Counted from the stretch's first letter, positions 16,777 to 25,796 are shown. The stretch is 56,734 nt of DNA from Oscillospiraceae bacterium (GCA_034925865.1 JAYFRN010000046.1:1-56734); one strand, 5' to 3'. Made by a program: numbers and translations. Notes: generated by a model from the sequence alone, not told the origin.

Positions 16777-17322
16777 ATGAAATTCATGATTGTCGCGCTT
16801 GTCGGAATGTGCGGAGCAGGGAAATCGGTAGCTGCAGAAGCATTTCAACGGGCAGGATGGGAAACAGTGTATTTTGGCGGAGTTACTATGAATGAGCTTT
16901 TAAAACAAGGTCTTGATAAAAACGAGACAAACGAAAAGTTAATCAGGGAACAACTCAGGCGTGAATACGGTTCGGCTGCTTTTGCCATTCTGCTTCGCCC
17001 CATAATAAAAGAGAAGCTCTTAAGTTCGAATATTGTTCTCGACGGTCTGTATTCCTGGAGCGAGTATAAAATTCTACTAGATGAATTTCCGGAAGACATA
17101 AAGCTTCTTGCTGTTGTGACCGACAGAGAAAAAAGATATGAAAGGCTTTCTGTCAGATCAGTTCGTCCTCTTTCTCCTGAAGAGGCAAGAAAAAGAGATT
17201 ATTCCGAAATAGAAAATCTTGAAAAAGGCGGTCCGATCGGATTTGCAGATGTATATATAACAAATAACGGATCTCGGGAAGAATTTGATAGAAAAATATC
17301 AGAATATATAAAGACATTATAA
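16777..17322 (+). CDS. Small P-loop kinase, dephospho-CoA kinase/NMP kinase-like
   Basis: 181 residues. A Walker A motif, GMCGAGKS, is at about residues 10-17, and the rest has the layout of nucleoside monophosphate or dephospho-CoA kinases, including a VLDGLYSWSEYKIL stretch and a late DVYITNNGSREEF segment resembling the CoaE C-terminal part (typically xxDxVIxNxGS). It is not canonical CoaE, because the usual D-x-D substrate motif after the P-loop is absent. It is probably a cytosolic phosphotransferase or nucleotide-dependent regulator. It lies 35 nt after the flavin reductase gene and is followed by a terminator. Confidence 0.75.
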   Translation: MKFMIVALVGMCGAGKSVAAEAFQRAGWETVYFGGVTMNELLKQGLDKNETNEKLIREQLRREYGSAAFAILLRPIIKEKLLSSNIVLDGLYSWSEYKILLDEFPEDIKLLAVVTDREKRYERLSVRSVRPLSPEEARKRDYSEIENLEKGGPIGFADVYITNNGSREEFDRKISEYIKTL

Positions 17323-17373
17323 ATATGTAAAAACGAGCTTCATCAAATTGAAAAGCTGCTAATAATTATATAT

Positions 17374-17410
17374 GAGGCGGTGTGACTGAAAGTTCACTCT
17401 GCCTCTTTTG
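17374..17410 (+). terminator. Terminator after the small kinase gene
   Basis: An imperfect stem (GAGGC...GTGA with TTCAC...GCCTC) around a short TGAAA loop, followed by TTTT. It lies about 50 nt after the kinase stop and probably ends the 12.1-17.3 kb transcripts. Confidence 0.65.
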
Positions 17411-17470
17411 CGTATTGATATGGCACGGAGCTTATTATACAACTTAATTAGCGATTCGAGTCAAAATAAA

Positions 17471-17495
17471 AATTCCGCCCAAAGGCGGAATTTTT
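17471..17495. terminator. Bidirectional terminator at the 3' end of the SASP gene
   Basis: A perfect stem AATTCCGCC/GGCGGAATT with a CAAA loop, T-run on the plus strand and A-run (T-run on the minus strand) on the other side. It lies 16 nt past the stop of the minus-strand spore protein gene. Confidence 0.88.
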
Positions 17496-17510
17496 ATTAA
17501 TTGATTTTTG

Positions 17511-17711
17511 TTATTTGCTAGATCTGAGGGAGTTTTCGGCTGTTTGGATCATCTTCTTAACCATCTGACCGCCGATGCTTCCTGCCTGTTTGGAAGTAAG
17601 ATCGCCATTGTAACCCTGTTTCAGGTTAACGCCGACTTCGGACGCTGCTTCCATCTTAAACTTGTTGAGTGCATCCTTTGCTTCGGGAACAAGAGACTTA
17701 TTGCTTGCCAT
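17511..17711 (-). CDS. Alpha/beta-type small acid-soluble spore protein
   Basis: 66 residues. It coats and protects DNA in the forespore and is degraded at germination by the GPR protease. The two family blocks are present: KFKMEAASEVGVNL, containing the GPR-type site around KMEAASE, and LTSKQAGSIGGQMVKKMI. The start ATG is preceded by ACGGAG. It is monocistronic between two terminators. A possible sigma-G promoter is present upstream. This is strong evidence that the organism forms endospores. Confidence 0.95.
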   Translation of the reverse strand: MASNKSLVPEAKDALNKFKMEAASEVGVNLKQGYNGDLTSKQAGSIGGQMVKKMIQTAENSLRSSK

Positions 17712-17761
17712 ATTAAACTCCGTAGTAATTATTTGTTTTGTGAGCTTTTCGGCTCCGCTTA

Positions 17762-17790
17762 TATTCTGCGCAAATAATCATGATTTATGA
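17762..17790 (-). promoter_or_regulatory. Possible sigma-G promoter of the SASP gene
   Basis: Read on the minus strand: TCATA (17786-17790), a 17-nt spacer and CAGAATA (17762-17768). This is one mismatch per box from the forespore sigma-G consensus and about 50 nt upstream of the SASP start. SASP genes are typically sigma-G dependent. The match is by eye. Confidence 0.4.
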
Positions 17791-18274
17791 GAGGTATTTT
17801 TTTCATTTTGGAATATATAATACCATTTATTTTTCCGTGGTACAATGTATAAAATCGAAGTGGTACAATGGGTAAAATCGCATAAATGAGGTACGAAATT
17901 ACGTAATTAACATCCGGGTATAAAAATTGATATAATTTATGATCGAAATATACAATGATAAGTCGAAAAAAGTATTAACAGCATGTAAAATAAAACAATA
18001 GAGTAAACCACCGCATTTTTAATATGTATTCCTATTACAAAATATGATTAAGACTTTTCTAAACATTTTATTAAACTCAATTATCTTTTATTACTGTCAC
18101 TCTCGTTTTTTTCATTTTTTATATTGCTTTTTCATACTTTACGGTATATAAGCATAATTTAAATCTATATAAGAGATTATTATAAAATAATGGAAAAATC
18201 AGAAACAACCGCCAGAGAACAACATATAATATTATGAAGTATTGATTATATTATTTGATGAAGCGAGGGAAGAG
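17791..18274. other. AT-rich gap without genes between SASP and sigK
   Basis: Very AT-rich sequence with no credible ORF, no clear terminator and no repeat copy. A CATATAAT box at about 18223-18230 could be a sigma-E or sigma-K type -10 for sigK, but I see no good -35 partner. Confidence 0.4.
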
Positions 18275-18961
18275 ATGCTGTTATCCACGCTGTTTTCCGT
18301 TTTAAAATGCTTTTATTTAATATATTTAAGGGTAATGGGAAACGGCGCATTTCCGCCGGTCCTAAGCTCCGAAGAAGAAAAAGAATGTTTTCGATTATGT
18401 AAAAACGGAGACGAGAAAGCAAGAGGAAAATTGATTGAACACAATCTCCGGCTTGTCGCTCATATAATAAAAAAATATTATACAAGCTACAAGGATCAGG
18501 AGGATTTAATCTCTATAGGTACGATCGGACTGATAAAAGCAATCGATACATACGATCCTGAAAACGGTACAAAATTTGCAACATATGCCGGCAAATGTCT
18601 GCAGAATGAAATATTGATGTATTTCCGCTCTCAAAAGAGGCTTTCTGCGGAAACATCAATAAATGATGCTATTGAATTCGACAAAGATGGAAACCCATTG
18701 ACATATCTCGACATAATGTATGTAGAAGACGATTATGCCGAGCTTGTTGATATGAAAACAAAAGTTGATCAGGTGAAAAAAATAATAGTATCCGACCTTG
18801 ATGAGAGAGAAAAAAATATAATAATAATGAGATATGGTTTATCAGGATGCAGACCGGTTACACAAAGAGAAGCCGCGGAAAAGCTTCATATATCGCGTTC
18901 TTATGTTTCAAGAATTGAAAAAGCCGCATTGGAAAAGATCCGAAGAAAGATAAAATCATAA
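18275..18961 (+). CDS. sigK: Sporulation sigma factor K, pro-form
   Basis: 228 residues. Late mother-cell sigma factor. The first 20 or so residues (MLLSTLFSVLKCFYLIYLRV) are the hydrophobic pro-sequence removed by SpoIVFB. Then come NGAFPPVLSSEEEKECF and the sigma-70 region 2 stretch IEHNLRLVAHIIKKYY...LISIGTIGLIKAIDTYD, nearly identical in pattern to B. subtilis SigK. Region 4 ends with a helix-turn-helix (HISRSYVSRIEKAALEKI). The gene is in one piece, with no skin-type insertion. The ATG at 18275 has a GAGGGA site; an in-frame TTG at 18242 lacks one. The cotJABC coat operon follows. Confidence 0.93.
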   Translation: MLLSTLFSVLKCFYLIYLRVMGNGAFPPVLSSEEEKECFRLCKNGDEKARGKLIEHNLRLVAHIIKKYYTSYKDQEDLISIGTIGLIKAIDTYDPENGTKFATYAGKCLQNEILMYFRSQKRLSAETSINDAIEFDKDGNPLTYLDIMYVEDDYAELVDMKTKVDQVKKIIVSDLDEREKNIIIMRYGLSGCRPVTQREAAEKLHISRSYVSRIEKAALEKIRRKIKS

Positions 18962-18974
18962 AATACATCATCAG

Positions 18975-18982
18975 CATATACT
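18975..18982 (+). promoter_or_regulatory. Possible sigma-E -10 element for cotJABC
   Basis: CATATACT fits the CATAHAHT form of mother-cell sigma-E -10 boxes. It lies between the sigK stop and the hairpin at 18989, so a transcript starting here would carry the hairpin in its 5' leader. No convincing -35 was found 14-15 nt upstream, so this is tentative. Confidence 0.3.
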
Positions 18983-18988
18983 GATATT

Positions 18989-19022
18989 AAAAGCGCGTGA
19001 GATTATCTCACGCGCTTTTAAA
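18989..19022 (+). terminator. Strong hairpin between sigK and cotJA
   Basis: A long perfect stem (AAAAGCGCGTGAGA with TCTCACGCGCTTTT) and a tight TTA-type loop. It is a good terminator for sigK. The coat operon ribosome site is only about 10 nt further on, so it may also act as a 5' leader hairpin. Confidence 0.8.
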
Positions 19023-19045
19023 AAAGCATATAAGGAGAATCAAAT

Positions 19046-19411
19046 TTGATAAATAATTATAAATCGCGCGCAGCGGGTGGCATCGAAGCGGATCCTTCAA
19101 GACGACCATATTTAAGTGATGAACTGCGCGATGAAATAAAAAAAGACACTGAGATGACGTATGCTCATATAGCGCCTAAAATGTCGGGATATCAGGCAAA
19201 ACGTGAACATACACGTGTCGCCGCACAAATGAACAGCGAATGTATGAACAGAAACAAGAACAGCGAATTTGATCTGGAGTTCGTTCCGGCTATTTCATAT
19301 GTGCCATGGCAGCAATGGAGTGAAATAATGGATCCGCAGGAAGGTTTAATGAATGGAACCATATTTTACGAGCTGGTAAAGCCGTTTAAAGGGTACCAGA
19401 TAGGGAGATGA
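19046..19411 (+). CDS. cotJA: Spore coat-associated protein CotJA
   Basis: 121 residues. The conserved CotJA core is near the C-terminus: YVPWQQWSEIMDPQEGLMNG, then TIFYELVKPFKGY. An N-terminal part of about 70 residues is polar and less conserved, which makes it longer than the 82-residue B. subtilis form. The start is a TTG with AAGGAG 8 nt upstream. It is the first of three genes in the usual cotJA-B-C order with gaps of 4 and 9 nt. The proteins assemble into the inner coat of the spore. Confidence 0.88.
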   Translation: MINNYKSRAAGGIEADPSRRPYLSDELRDEIKKDTEMTYAHIAPKMSGYQAKREHTRVAAQMNSECMNRNKNSEFDLEFVPAISYVPWQQWSEIMDPQEGLMNGTIFYELVKPFKGYQIGR

Positions 19412-19415
19412 TTAA

Positions 19416-19688
19416 ATGATCAGAAACATGAATCAAAATATGAACGACTTGAAAAAAGAACTTTGTTCGGTTTCATTTGCCATGTTTGACATAATGCTTT
19501 TCCTTGATACGCATCCGGATTCCAAAGAAGCATTGCAGGAATACTGTCTTTTAAGCGAACGTGCAAGAACAGTAAAAAAAGCATATGAAGAAGCGAGCGG
19601 CATGCCGATTACTGCCGACGATGCATGTATACATGATGAGTGGAAATGGGTAAATGAACCATGGCCATGGCAGATGTCGAAAGGATGA
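19416..19688 (+). CDS. cotJB: Spore coat protein CotJB
   Basis: 90 residues, typical CotJB size. It shows the helical SFAMFDIMLFLDTHPDSKEA and YCLLSERARTVKKAYEE segments. The conserved C-terminal end is rich in Trp (DEWKWVNEPWPWQM). It lies between cotJA and cotJC with a GGGAG site upstream, so all three are expected from one mRNA in the mother cell. CotJB is needed with CotJC for coat assembly in B. subtilis. Confidence 0.92.
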   Translation: MIRNMNQNMNDLKKELCSVSFAMFDIMLFLDTHPDSKEALQEYCLLSERARTVKKAYEEASGMPITADDACIHDEWKWVNEPWPWQMSKG

Positions 19689-19697
19689 GGTGTTAAT

Positions 19698-20294
19698 ATG
19701 TGGATATATGAAAAAAAGTTACAATACCCTGTAAATATAAAAACTCCGAATGCTGCTTTTGCTAAAGTTATTTTAACACAATATGGAGGTCCGGACGGTG
19801 AATCCGGAGCCGCTTTGAGATACCTTTCGCAAAGATATACTATGCCGGATGGCAGAATCATTGCTTCCTTGACCGATATAGCGACAGAAGAACTCGGTCA
19901 TATGGAAATGATTTGCGCGATAGTATATCAACTTACAAGAAACCTATCTCCCGAACAGATAGTCGCCCAAGGCTTTGATACATATTTTGTGGATCACACA
20001 ACAGCATTATGGCCACAGGCTGCTTCAGGAACTCCGTTTTCGTCTGCGACTTTTCAATCAGCAGGCGATACGATAACTGATCTTCATGAAGACATGGCTG
20101 CTGAGCAAAAGGCAAGAACAACATATGACAACATATTAAGACTTGTGGATGATCCGGATGTTATAGATCCTATACGTTTTCTGAGAGAAAGAGAAGTCGT
20201 ACACTTCCAGCGCTTCGGTGAATCATTAAGAATAGCTCAAGACAATCTTGACTGTAATAATTTTTACGCTATAAACCCTGAGTTTGACAGATAG
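19698..20294 (+). CDS. cotJC: Spore coat protein CotJC (manganese-catalase family)
   Basis: 198 residues. It belongs to the di-manganese catalase/ferritin-like fold. The metal-ligand helices are visible as ATEELGHMEMICA and REREVVHFQRFGESL, each with Glu and His, plus an AAEQKARTTYDNIL helix. The length fits CotJC (about 190) and not full catalases. It may detoxify peroxide at the spore surface. It closes the operon and is followed 13 nt later by a strong terminator. Confidence 0.93.
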   Translation: MWIYEKKLQYPVNIKTPNAAFAKVILTQYGGPDGESGAALRYLSQRYTMPDGRIIASLTDIATEELGHMEMICAIVYQLTRNLSPEQIVAQGFDTYFVDHTTALWPQAASGTPFSSATFQSAGDTITDLHEDMAAEQKARTTYDNILRLVDDPDVIDPIRFLREREVVHFQRFGESLRIAQDNLDCNNFYAINPEFDR

Positions 20295-20306
20295 AAATTA
20301 ACAAAA

Positions 20307-20337
20307 AGGCCCGTGGTATTTGCCACGAGCCTTTTTT
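20307..20337. terminator. Terminator between cotJC and the convergent lipid kinase gene
   Basis: A GC-rich stem (AAGGCCCGTGG with CCACGAGCCTT) around TATTTG, followed by TTTTTT; on the other strand the A-rich side gives a T-run. It serves the convergent genes on both sides. Confidence 0.85.
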
Positions 20338-20340
20338 ATG

Positions 20341-21252
20341 TCATGTAATAAAGGTTATTTTTTTATCGCAAATACCTAATACCGCGTGTTTATATTCGCC
20401 GGCAAATTCACCGTCGTTAGTAAACGGAACAGGATAATCAAATTCAAGCTCAATATGACTTGTTTTAAAGAAAAACACACCATTACCATCAAAAGTTTGC
20501 GAATCTATCGCGTTCAGAATACTTTTCCAGTCTGAAATGCTTTGAGGATTTTTAACAAGAAGAACTTCAAATTTACCGTCATTAAGCGAAACCTCATCCG
20601 GCATCATTTTGATAATTCCGCCGACAGACAATGAATTCGATATTCCCCCGAAAATAAAATTATCTTCAATTTTCAGTTCACAGCAGTCAACTTTTGCATG
20701 TATAGGCTTAATTTTTCCTACGCTTTTAACTCCGTTGATCGTATATGCAAGATATCCGAATTTATTCTTGAGCTTTTGAGGAGTCGCATATGATACTTCT
20801 GTAAAGGCACCGAAAGATGCAATATAATTAAAAAATATTTTTGCCGGACCGGAGCCGCGTTCCTTTATATATCCAACATCATGAATTTCCGACCTGCCTT
20901 TAAGAATATGGCGGGTCGCAGCGGGAATGTCCTTGGGCAGATGAAGTGTCCTGGCAAAATCGTTGGTCGTCCCGCAGGGAATATATCCGACAGGAATGTT
21001 TTCATGTCCGGCGGATATAAGTCCGCTAAGCACCTCGTTCAGTGTTCCGTCACCGCCGCAGCATACGATTAAATCATAATTCGCCGCTTGATTTACAACA
21101 ATTTGGGTGGCATCTTTAGGGGCAGCAGTAGTAAACACATTTACAGCGTAGCCGCCTCGTGTAAGAATATTAAGGATCTCATATAACTTTCGTTTAGATT
21201 TCATCTTGCCTGAACGCGGATTAACAATAAGCAAGGTTTTTCTTTCGGCCAT
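20341..21252 (-). CDS. Diacylglycerol/lipid kinase family protein (YegS/DgkB-like)
   Basis: 303 residues. The nucleotide-binding signature GGDGTLNEVLSG is at about 66-77 and CGTTNDFARTL follows. Members phosphorylate diacylglycerol, sphingoid bases or related lipids with ATP. In a genome with a serine palmitoyltransferase-like gene, a sphingoid-base substrate is conceivable but diacylglycerol is the default. The ATG at 21252 is chosen; a TTG four codons earlier overlaps the stop of the upstream nucleotidyltransferase gene. The two genes are translationally coupled. Confidence 0.85.
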   Translation of the reverse strand: MAERKTLLIVNPRSGKMKSKRKLYEILNILTRGGYAVNVFTTAAPKDATQIVVNQAANYDLIVCCGGDGTLNEVLSGLISAGHENIPVGYIPCGTTNDFARTLHLPKDIPAATRHILKGRSEIHDVGYIKERGSGPAKIFFNYIASFGAFTEVSYATPQKLKNKFGYLAYTINGVKSVGKIKPIHAKVDCCELKIEDNFIFGGISNSLSVGGIIKMMPDEVSLNDGKFEVLLVKNPQSISDWKSILNAIDSQTFDGNGVFFFKTSHIELEFDYPVPFTNDGEFAGEYKHAVLGICDKKITFIT

Positions 21253-21260
21253 AATTATAC

Positions 21261-22013
21261 TCAATTCTTATATGAATTAGTGCTCAATCGAGACTTCAAG
21301 ACTCCTTCTACTCTATAAAGATCAGCTTCGGTATTTACTCCGAATATCTCAAATTCGTGTTCACAGGTAACAGCGCCGACTTTCTCGCCTTCGTTTAGTA
21401 AAACAGCCGGAACATCAGTGAGATAGACTTCATGCTTCTGATTATTTCTCATTATTTTTTCAAGAGCGGGAAATAAAAGCTTGCTTTTGAATATGTATGT
21501 CGCGGTATTATATTCACATATTTCAAGCTGCTCAGAAGTGCAGTCGCGATTTTCGACGATTTCTGAAAGATTACCGTTTTTATCACGCATTATTCTTCCG
21601 AGCGAGAGCCCCTTTTCACCCATACATGACAGTACCGTACAAGCGTTGTTGTTTTCCTGATGAAATTCCAACAGCTTTTCGGCTGTGCTTCGCAGAATCA
21701 AAGGAGTGTCACCGGCAATGACAAGAATGTCTCCGTCATAATCAGCAAAAAAATCCTTCGCGCATAAAGCCGCGTGCCCGGTCCCAAGCTGCTCTGATTG
21801 GACGGCAAAAGAATAATCCGGCAGCGAATTTATGATCTGATCCTTTTCAAATCCCACAACAATAACTATATCATTTATATCAATAAAGCCGATTGTGTCT
21901 AAAACATATTCTATAAGAGGACGTCCGAGAGCGGTTCTCATTGCTTTTGGTATATGTGTGATTTCTGAGTTAAGTCTTTTTCCCTTGCCGGCAGCAAGAA
22001 TTATTGCTTTCAT
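21261..22013 (-). CDS. Sugar-phosphate nucleotidyltransferase, GlmU N-terminal-like
   Basis: 250 residues. The NTP-transferase loop is right at the N-terminus: KAIILAAGKGKRLNSE, followed by IPKAMRTALGRPLIEYVL and a QSEQLGTGHAALCAKDF segment typical of GlmU uridylyltransferase. The hexapeptide-repeat acetyltransferase half of GlmU is absent, so only nucleotidyl transfer to a sugar phosphate is expected. The ATG at 22013 has AAAGGA upstream; a longer in-frame reading adds 33 hydrophobic residues that are unlikely to be coding. It precedes the lipid kinase with a short gap. Confidence 0.85.
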   Translation of the reverse strand: MKAIILAAGKGKRLNSEITHIPKAMRTALGRPLIEYVLDTIGFIDINDIVIVVGFEKDQIINSLPDYSFAVQSEQLGTGHAALCAKDFFADYDGDILVIAGDTPLILRSTAEKLLEFHQENNNACTVLSCMGEKGLSLGRIMRDKNGNLSEIVENRDCTSEQLEICEYNTATYIFKSKLLFPALEKIMRNNQKHEVYLTDVPAVLLNEGEKVGAVTCEHEFEIFGVNTEADLYRVEGVLKSRLSTNSYKN

Positions 22014-22151
22014 TTGATTTTCCTTTCGAAATAAAAAAAAGTAACATAAAAACCTAGTCTTACATAAAATAAAGTAGAAAACGGTTAAAACATATAAACC
22101 ATACGGAAGCAAACGTAGAAAACGACATAACTTCCGGGAACAGGAATAAGT

Positions 22152-23255
22152 ATGAGAGCTATTTGTGTTGAAGTAAAGGGCGGCGGAGAATATTTCGCAT
22201 CCTCAAACACAAAAAACGGATTCGTCAGCAGATTTGACAGCATTTTTTTCAACGGAGAGTTTGACAGAATATTAATATTAAAAGGAGGCCCCGGAACAGG
22301 CAAATCCAAGCTGATGAAGGATGTATCGAATATTATGAGAGCAAAAGGATATGTGACAGAAGAATTTCTTTGTTCATCAGATATCCGCTCGTTTGATGCT
22401 TTGATAATACCAGAAATAAAATCGGCTATTATTGACGGTACTTCACCTCATATGGTGGATCCCATATATCCCGGCGCTGTGGACAGCATAATAAATCTTG
22501 GTGAATATTGGGATACAGAAAGCTTAGTTAAAAATACAGAAAAAATAAAAGCTCTAGCGGCGGAAAAACAGTTATATATAAAACGTGCATATAAAATGCT
22601 TACGTTAGCAGGCGAAGCCGAAGGTGCTGTCTCGGACATTATATCACACAAGTTATCTTTTGACAAGATGTCTGCTGCCGCAAAACGTTTTTTTTACAAC
22701 GATATATTTGATAAAAACAATAATATTACAAAAAGCTGTAAAATTAGACTTATTTCTGCAATAAACGATCATGGATATATCCGAACGGGCTCATATGAAT
22801 CTAAAGCGCAAAAAAAATGCATAATAATCAATGGTTCCGGATGCGGTCATCTTTTTTTAACCGAATTATGCAAATTGGCAAATTGCGAAAATACAGATTA
22901 TATTATTTCATATGATTCGCTCTGCCCGGAAAGAACGGACGGAATTTTATTTCCATCGGCGGCTTTGTCCGTAACTATACGTGATGATCAAAAGTCATGG
23001 GAAAAATACCACGGCATCCCGTATAAAACAATCAATATGAAAAGATTTACAGATGCCAGAGAACGTAAAAAACATAAAAATATGATCAGTTTCATTACAA
23101 AGCTGGAATCGTCTGCAATCGCGGAAGCAGCTAAAAATTTCAAAATTGCCTCCGAGCTACACACACAAACCGAAAAAATATACATATCTGCGATGGATTT
23201 TCAAAAGAAAGAAAAGCTCACGGACGAAATCATCCGTAAGCTTCTCAACACTTGA
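22152..23255 (+). CDS. PRK06851-type P-loop ATPase
   Basis: 367 residues. A Walker A motif KGGPGTGKSKLM is at about 44-55 and is followed by SSDIRSFDALIIPEIKSAI, DGTSPHMVDPIYPGAVDSII and NLGEYWD. This order is characteristic of a clostridial/bacillar ATPase family whose biochemical role is not known. A second, weaker nucleotide-binding-like loop (NGSGCGHLFLTEL) near residue 225 fits the family's duplicated layout. It is divergent from the nucleotidyltransferase gene. Cytosolic, no membrane segments. Confidence 0.8.
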   Translation: MRAICVEVKGGGEYFASSNTKNGFVSRFDSIFFNGEFDRILILKGGPGTGKSKLMKDVSNIMRAKGYVTEEFLCSSDIRSFDALIIPEIKSAIIDGTSPHMVDPIYPGAVDSIINLGEYWDTESLVKNTEKIKALAAEKQLYIKRAYKMLTLAGEAEGAVSDIISHKLSFDKMSAAAKRFFYNDIFDKNNNITKSCKIRLISAINDHGYIRTGSYESKAQKKCIIINGSGCGHLFLTELCKLANCENTDYIISYDSLCPERTDGILFPSAALSVTIRDDQKSWEKYHGIPYKTINMKRFTDARERKKHKNMISFITKLESSAIAEAAKNFKIASELHTQTEKIYISAMDFQKKEKLTDEIIRKLLNT

Positions 23256-23266
23256 TAAAATTTAAT

Positions 23267-24334
23267 TTAATACACTGTGGTCGGAGATATTTTATCATAT
23301 ATATCGGAATATTTTACTGTTATGCTTTCTTTTTTATCATTCACCAATTCCTGATAAAGTGTTTCATAATATCCGGAAACCCAATTATTATAGCTGTCAG
23401 TATATCCGTAAAGAACCTTTTCCTTCATTGATTCGCGCGTATCAGCATTTAAAGGAACACGCATGACAATATGGCAACCATAACTTGTTGTAAATGGTTC
23501 GCTGATACCGTTGATTTCAAGTGATTTCACAGTGTTATAAAATTCGCCGACCATATCTCCCTCAGTAAAATGATAGCCGTTAGGATTTGCTTTCATACCT
23601 TCGATATCATCGCCCACTGTAGTTGAAAGAGTAATGAAATCTTCACCGTTCTTTATACGTTCACTGATTTCATTTATTTTTTTTATTGTCTCAGGGCAAT
23701 TGGTTGCATCCTCGCCCTCTGCATAAAGGAAAAGGATATTATATGCGGCATAATAATTTTTTTCAAAATAATCCGCATATTCTTCATCGGTGAATTTCAT
23801 TGTCCCGTTGTCACCGTAATAATACTGATATGCTTTATATGTCAATGCAGACGTCTTCGATAAATCATTATACAGCTCTGGAGTGAGATAATTTTCAGCA
23901 AGCTTTTTATTGAAAGCATCTTCTCCGCCGTAATATTCGACGGCGCTGGCGTAATTGTCAGTAATATCCTTATTGTCCGTCTCGTCAAGTGTAATTTTCA
24001 ACTCATCGGCCATAATCTGCATAACATATTGACTCACGATGTTATTTTCAACATATGAAAGGAGATCTGCCGCTTTACTGCCATCGCCATCCCAATAAGT
24101 ACGATCTCCCTGATCATTGTTGTCACGTGAATACAGATAATAATATCTATATTCATCAAATGAAACCTTTTTATCTCCGATTTGCATAACATATTCGGGA
24201 ACGACCTTTTCGCCGTTTACAAGAACATATCCGCCATCAACTTTTTCGGAGCAAGAGAGCAGTGATAATGCCGGTGCCGATATCATAAGAGCGGTCAGCA
24301 AAAATGTAAATAATTTTTTTATTGTAATCTTCAA
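23267..24334 (-). CDS. PrsA-like peptidyl-prolyl isomerase lipoprotein
   Basis: 355 residues. The signal peptide ends in a lipobox (ALSLLSC, Cys at about 28). A SurA/PrsA-type N-terminal helical domain follows, and then a parvulin-like domain (about 190-290; YAAYNILFLYAEGED ... EPFTTSYGCHIVMRV). Such lipoproteins sit on the outer face of the membrane and help fold exported proteins. Not all parvulin active-site residues can be confirmed by eye, so foldase activity without isomerase activity is possible. Monocistronic on the minus strand; stop codons of this gene and the ATPase gene are only about 11 nt apart. Confidence 0.82.
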   Translation of the reverse strand: MKITIKKLFTFLLTALMISAPALSLLSCSEKVDGGYVLVNGEKVVPEYVMQIGDKKVSFDEYRYYYLYSRDNNDQGDRTYWDGDGSKAADLLSYVENNIVSQYVMQIMADELKITLDETDNKDITDNYASAVEYYGGEDAFNKKLAENYLTPELYNDLSKTSALTYKAYQYYYGDNGTMKFTDEEYADYFEKNYYAAYNILFLYAEGEDATNCPETIKKINEISERIKNGEDFITLSTTVGDDIEGMKANPNGYHFTEGDMVGEFYNTVKSLEINGISEPFTTSYGCHIVMRVPLNADTRESMKEKVLYGYTDSYNNWVSGYYETLYQELVNDKKESITVKYSDIYDKISPTTVY

Positions 24335-24419
24335 AGCGTTACCTGCCTTTAAATTTTAATATCATGATATAATTAAACTGTGAAAGTCATATGAAGCAAA
24401 AGAAAACCAAAGGTGAACA

Positions 24420-25679
24420 TTATTGATTTTTAAAAATTCCTGTCACATCGAGAGTGGAGAAATAGTCTTCTGGAGTTTCCGCGCGTCGAATAAGAGTAAA
24501 GGATTTATCGGAACGATACAGTATTTCAGCTGAACGGAGCTTTCCGTTATAATTATACCCCATCGAAAAACCGTGCGCACCGGTATCATGTATATATATG
24601 ATATCTCCTATATTTATTATCGGAAGAGCACGATCTATGGCAAATTTATCGTTGTTTTCACATAATCCTCCGACAACATCATAGACATGATCACATTCGG
24701 CGTTTTCTTTGCCAAGCACCGTGATATGATGGTAAGCTCCGTACATAGCAGGTCTCATGAGATTAGCGGCACACGCGTCAAGCCCGATATAATGCTTATA
24801 CGTATTTTTATAATGTATGGCACGCGCCACAAGAGCACCGTAGGGTCCGAGCATAAATCTGCCAAGCTCAGTGTATATTGAAATATTACCCATACCTGCG
24901 GGTACAAGAATTGATTCAAATTCTTTTCTTACGCCCTCTCCGATTTTCATTATATCATTTTCCGGATCTTCTGGTCTATACGGAATTCCGATTCCGCCCG
25001 ATAAATTTATGAACGTAATATTCGCTCCTGTTTCACGCTTAAGCTCGACCGCGAGGTTAAAAAGCTTTGAAGCAAGAGCAGGGTAGTATTCGTTTGTTTT
25101 TGTATTGCTTGCCAAAAACGCGTGAATTCCGAATTCCTTAACTCCCAGTTTTATCATCTTTTTAAAGCCTTCGAAAATCTGCGGACGGGTGAATCCGTAT
25201 TTCGCGTCTCCCGGATTATCCATTATATTATTGGATATTTCGAAATATCCGCCCGGATTGTATCTGCAGGACATTTTTTCCGGCAGCTTAAAAAGATTTG
25301 AAACAAAGTCTATATGAGATATATCATCCAAATTGATTGTACCGCCAAGCTCATGAGCAAGAATATAATCTTTTTCCGGAGTCATATTTGATGAAAACAT
25401 AATATCATTACCGGAAAGCCCCAGTGCTTTTGCCATAAGCAATTCTGTATACGAGGAACAGTCTACTCCGCATCCGGAATCTGTAAGGAGCTTTATAATG
25501 ATAGGATTCGGTGTTGCTTTTACGGCAAAATATTCTTTAAATCCTGGATTCCAAGAAAAAGCTTTTCTTAAACGCGCAAGATTATCAAGTATGCCTTTTT
25601 CGTCATATATGTGAAAGGGAGTCGGATATTTTGATGCGATTTTTTCTGCTTCGTCTTTTGTAATAAACGGTTTTTTCAT
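24420..25679 (-). CDS. Diaminopimelate decarboxylase-like PLP enzyme
   Basis: 419 residues with the alanine-racemase-fold decarboxylase pattern: PLP lysine K54 in YFAVKATPNP, then VDCSSYTELLMAKALG, INLSGGIGIPYRPED, a YTELGRFMLGPYGALV loop and a CENNDKF active-site cysteine segment. The family converts meso-diaminopimelate to lysine, and relatives act on ornithine, arginine or carboxynorspermidine. It lacks the usual lysine-operon neighbours. The ATG at 25679 fits the family N-terminus; an in-frame ATG at 25700 would add seven residues. Single gene. Confidence 0.82.
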   Translation of the reverse strand: MKKPFITKDEAEKIASKYPTPFHIYDEKGILDNLARLRKAFSWNPGFKEYFAVKATPNPIIIKLLTDSGCGVDCSSYTELLMAKALGLSGNDIMFSSNMTPEKDYILAHELGGTINLDDISHIDFVSNLFKLPEKMSCRYNPGGYFEISNNIMDNPGDAKYGFTRPQIFEGFKKMIKLGVKEFGIHAFLASNTKTNEYYPALASKLFNLAVELKRETGANITFINLSGGIGIPYRPEDPENDIMKIGEGVRKEFESILVPAGMGNISIYTELGRFMLGPYGALVARAIHYKNTYKHYIGLDACAANLMRPAMYGAYHHITVLGKENAECDHVYDVVGGLCENNDKFAIDRALPIINIGDIIYIHDTGAHGFSMGYNYNGKLRSAEILYRSDKSFTLIRRAETPEDYFSTLDVTGIFKNQ

Positions 25680-25796
25680 TATTAGGATAACGCCTTTCAT
25701 AAAGTATCAAACATGAGTAAATATTTTATACTGTTTTTTTATTATTGTCAATATAGAAAAATTATATAAAAATATATTCAATACAATAGGGTGGGA

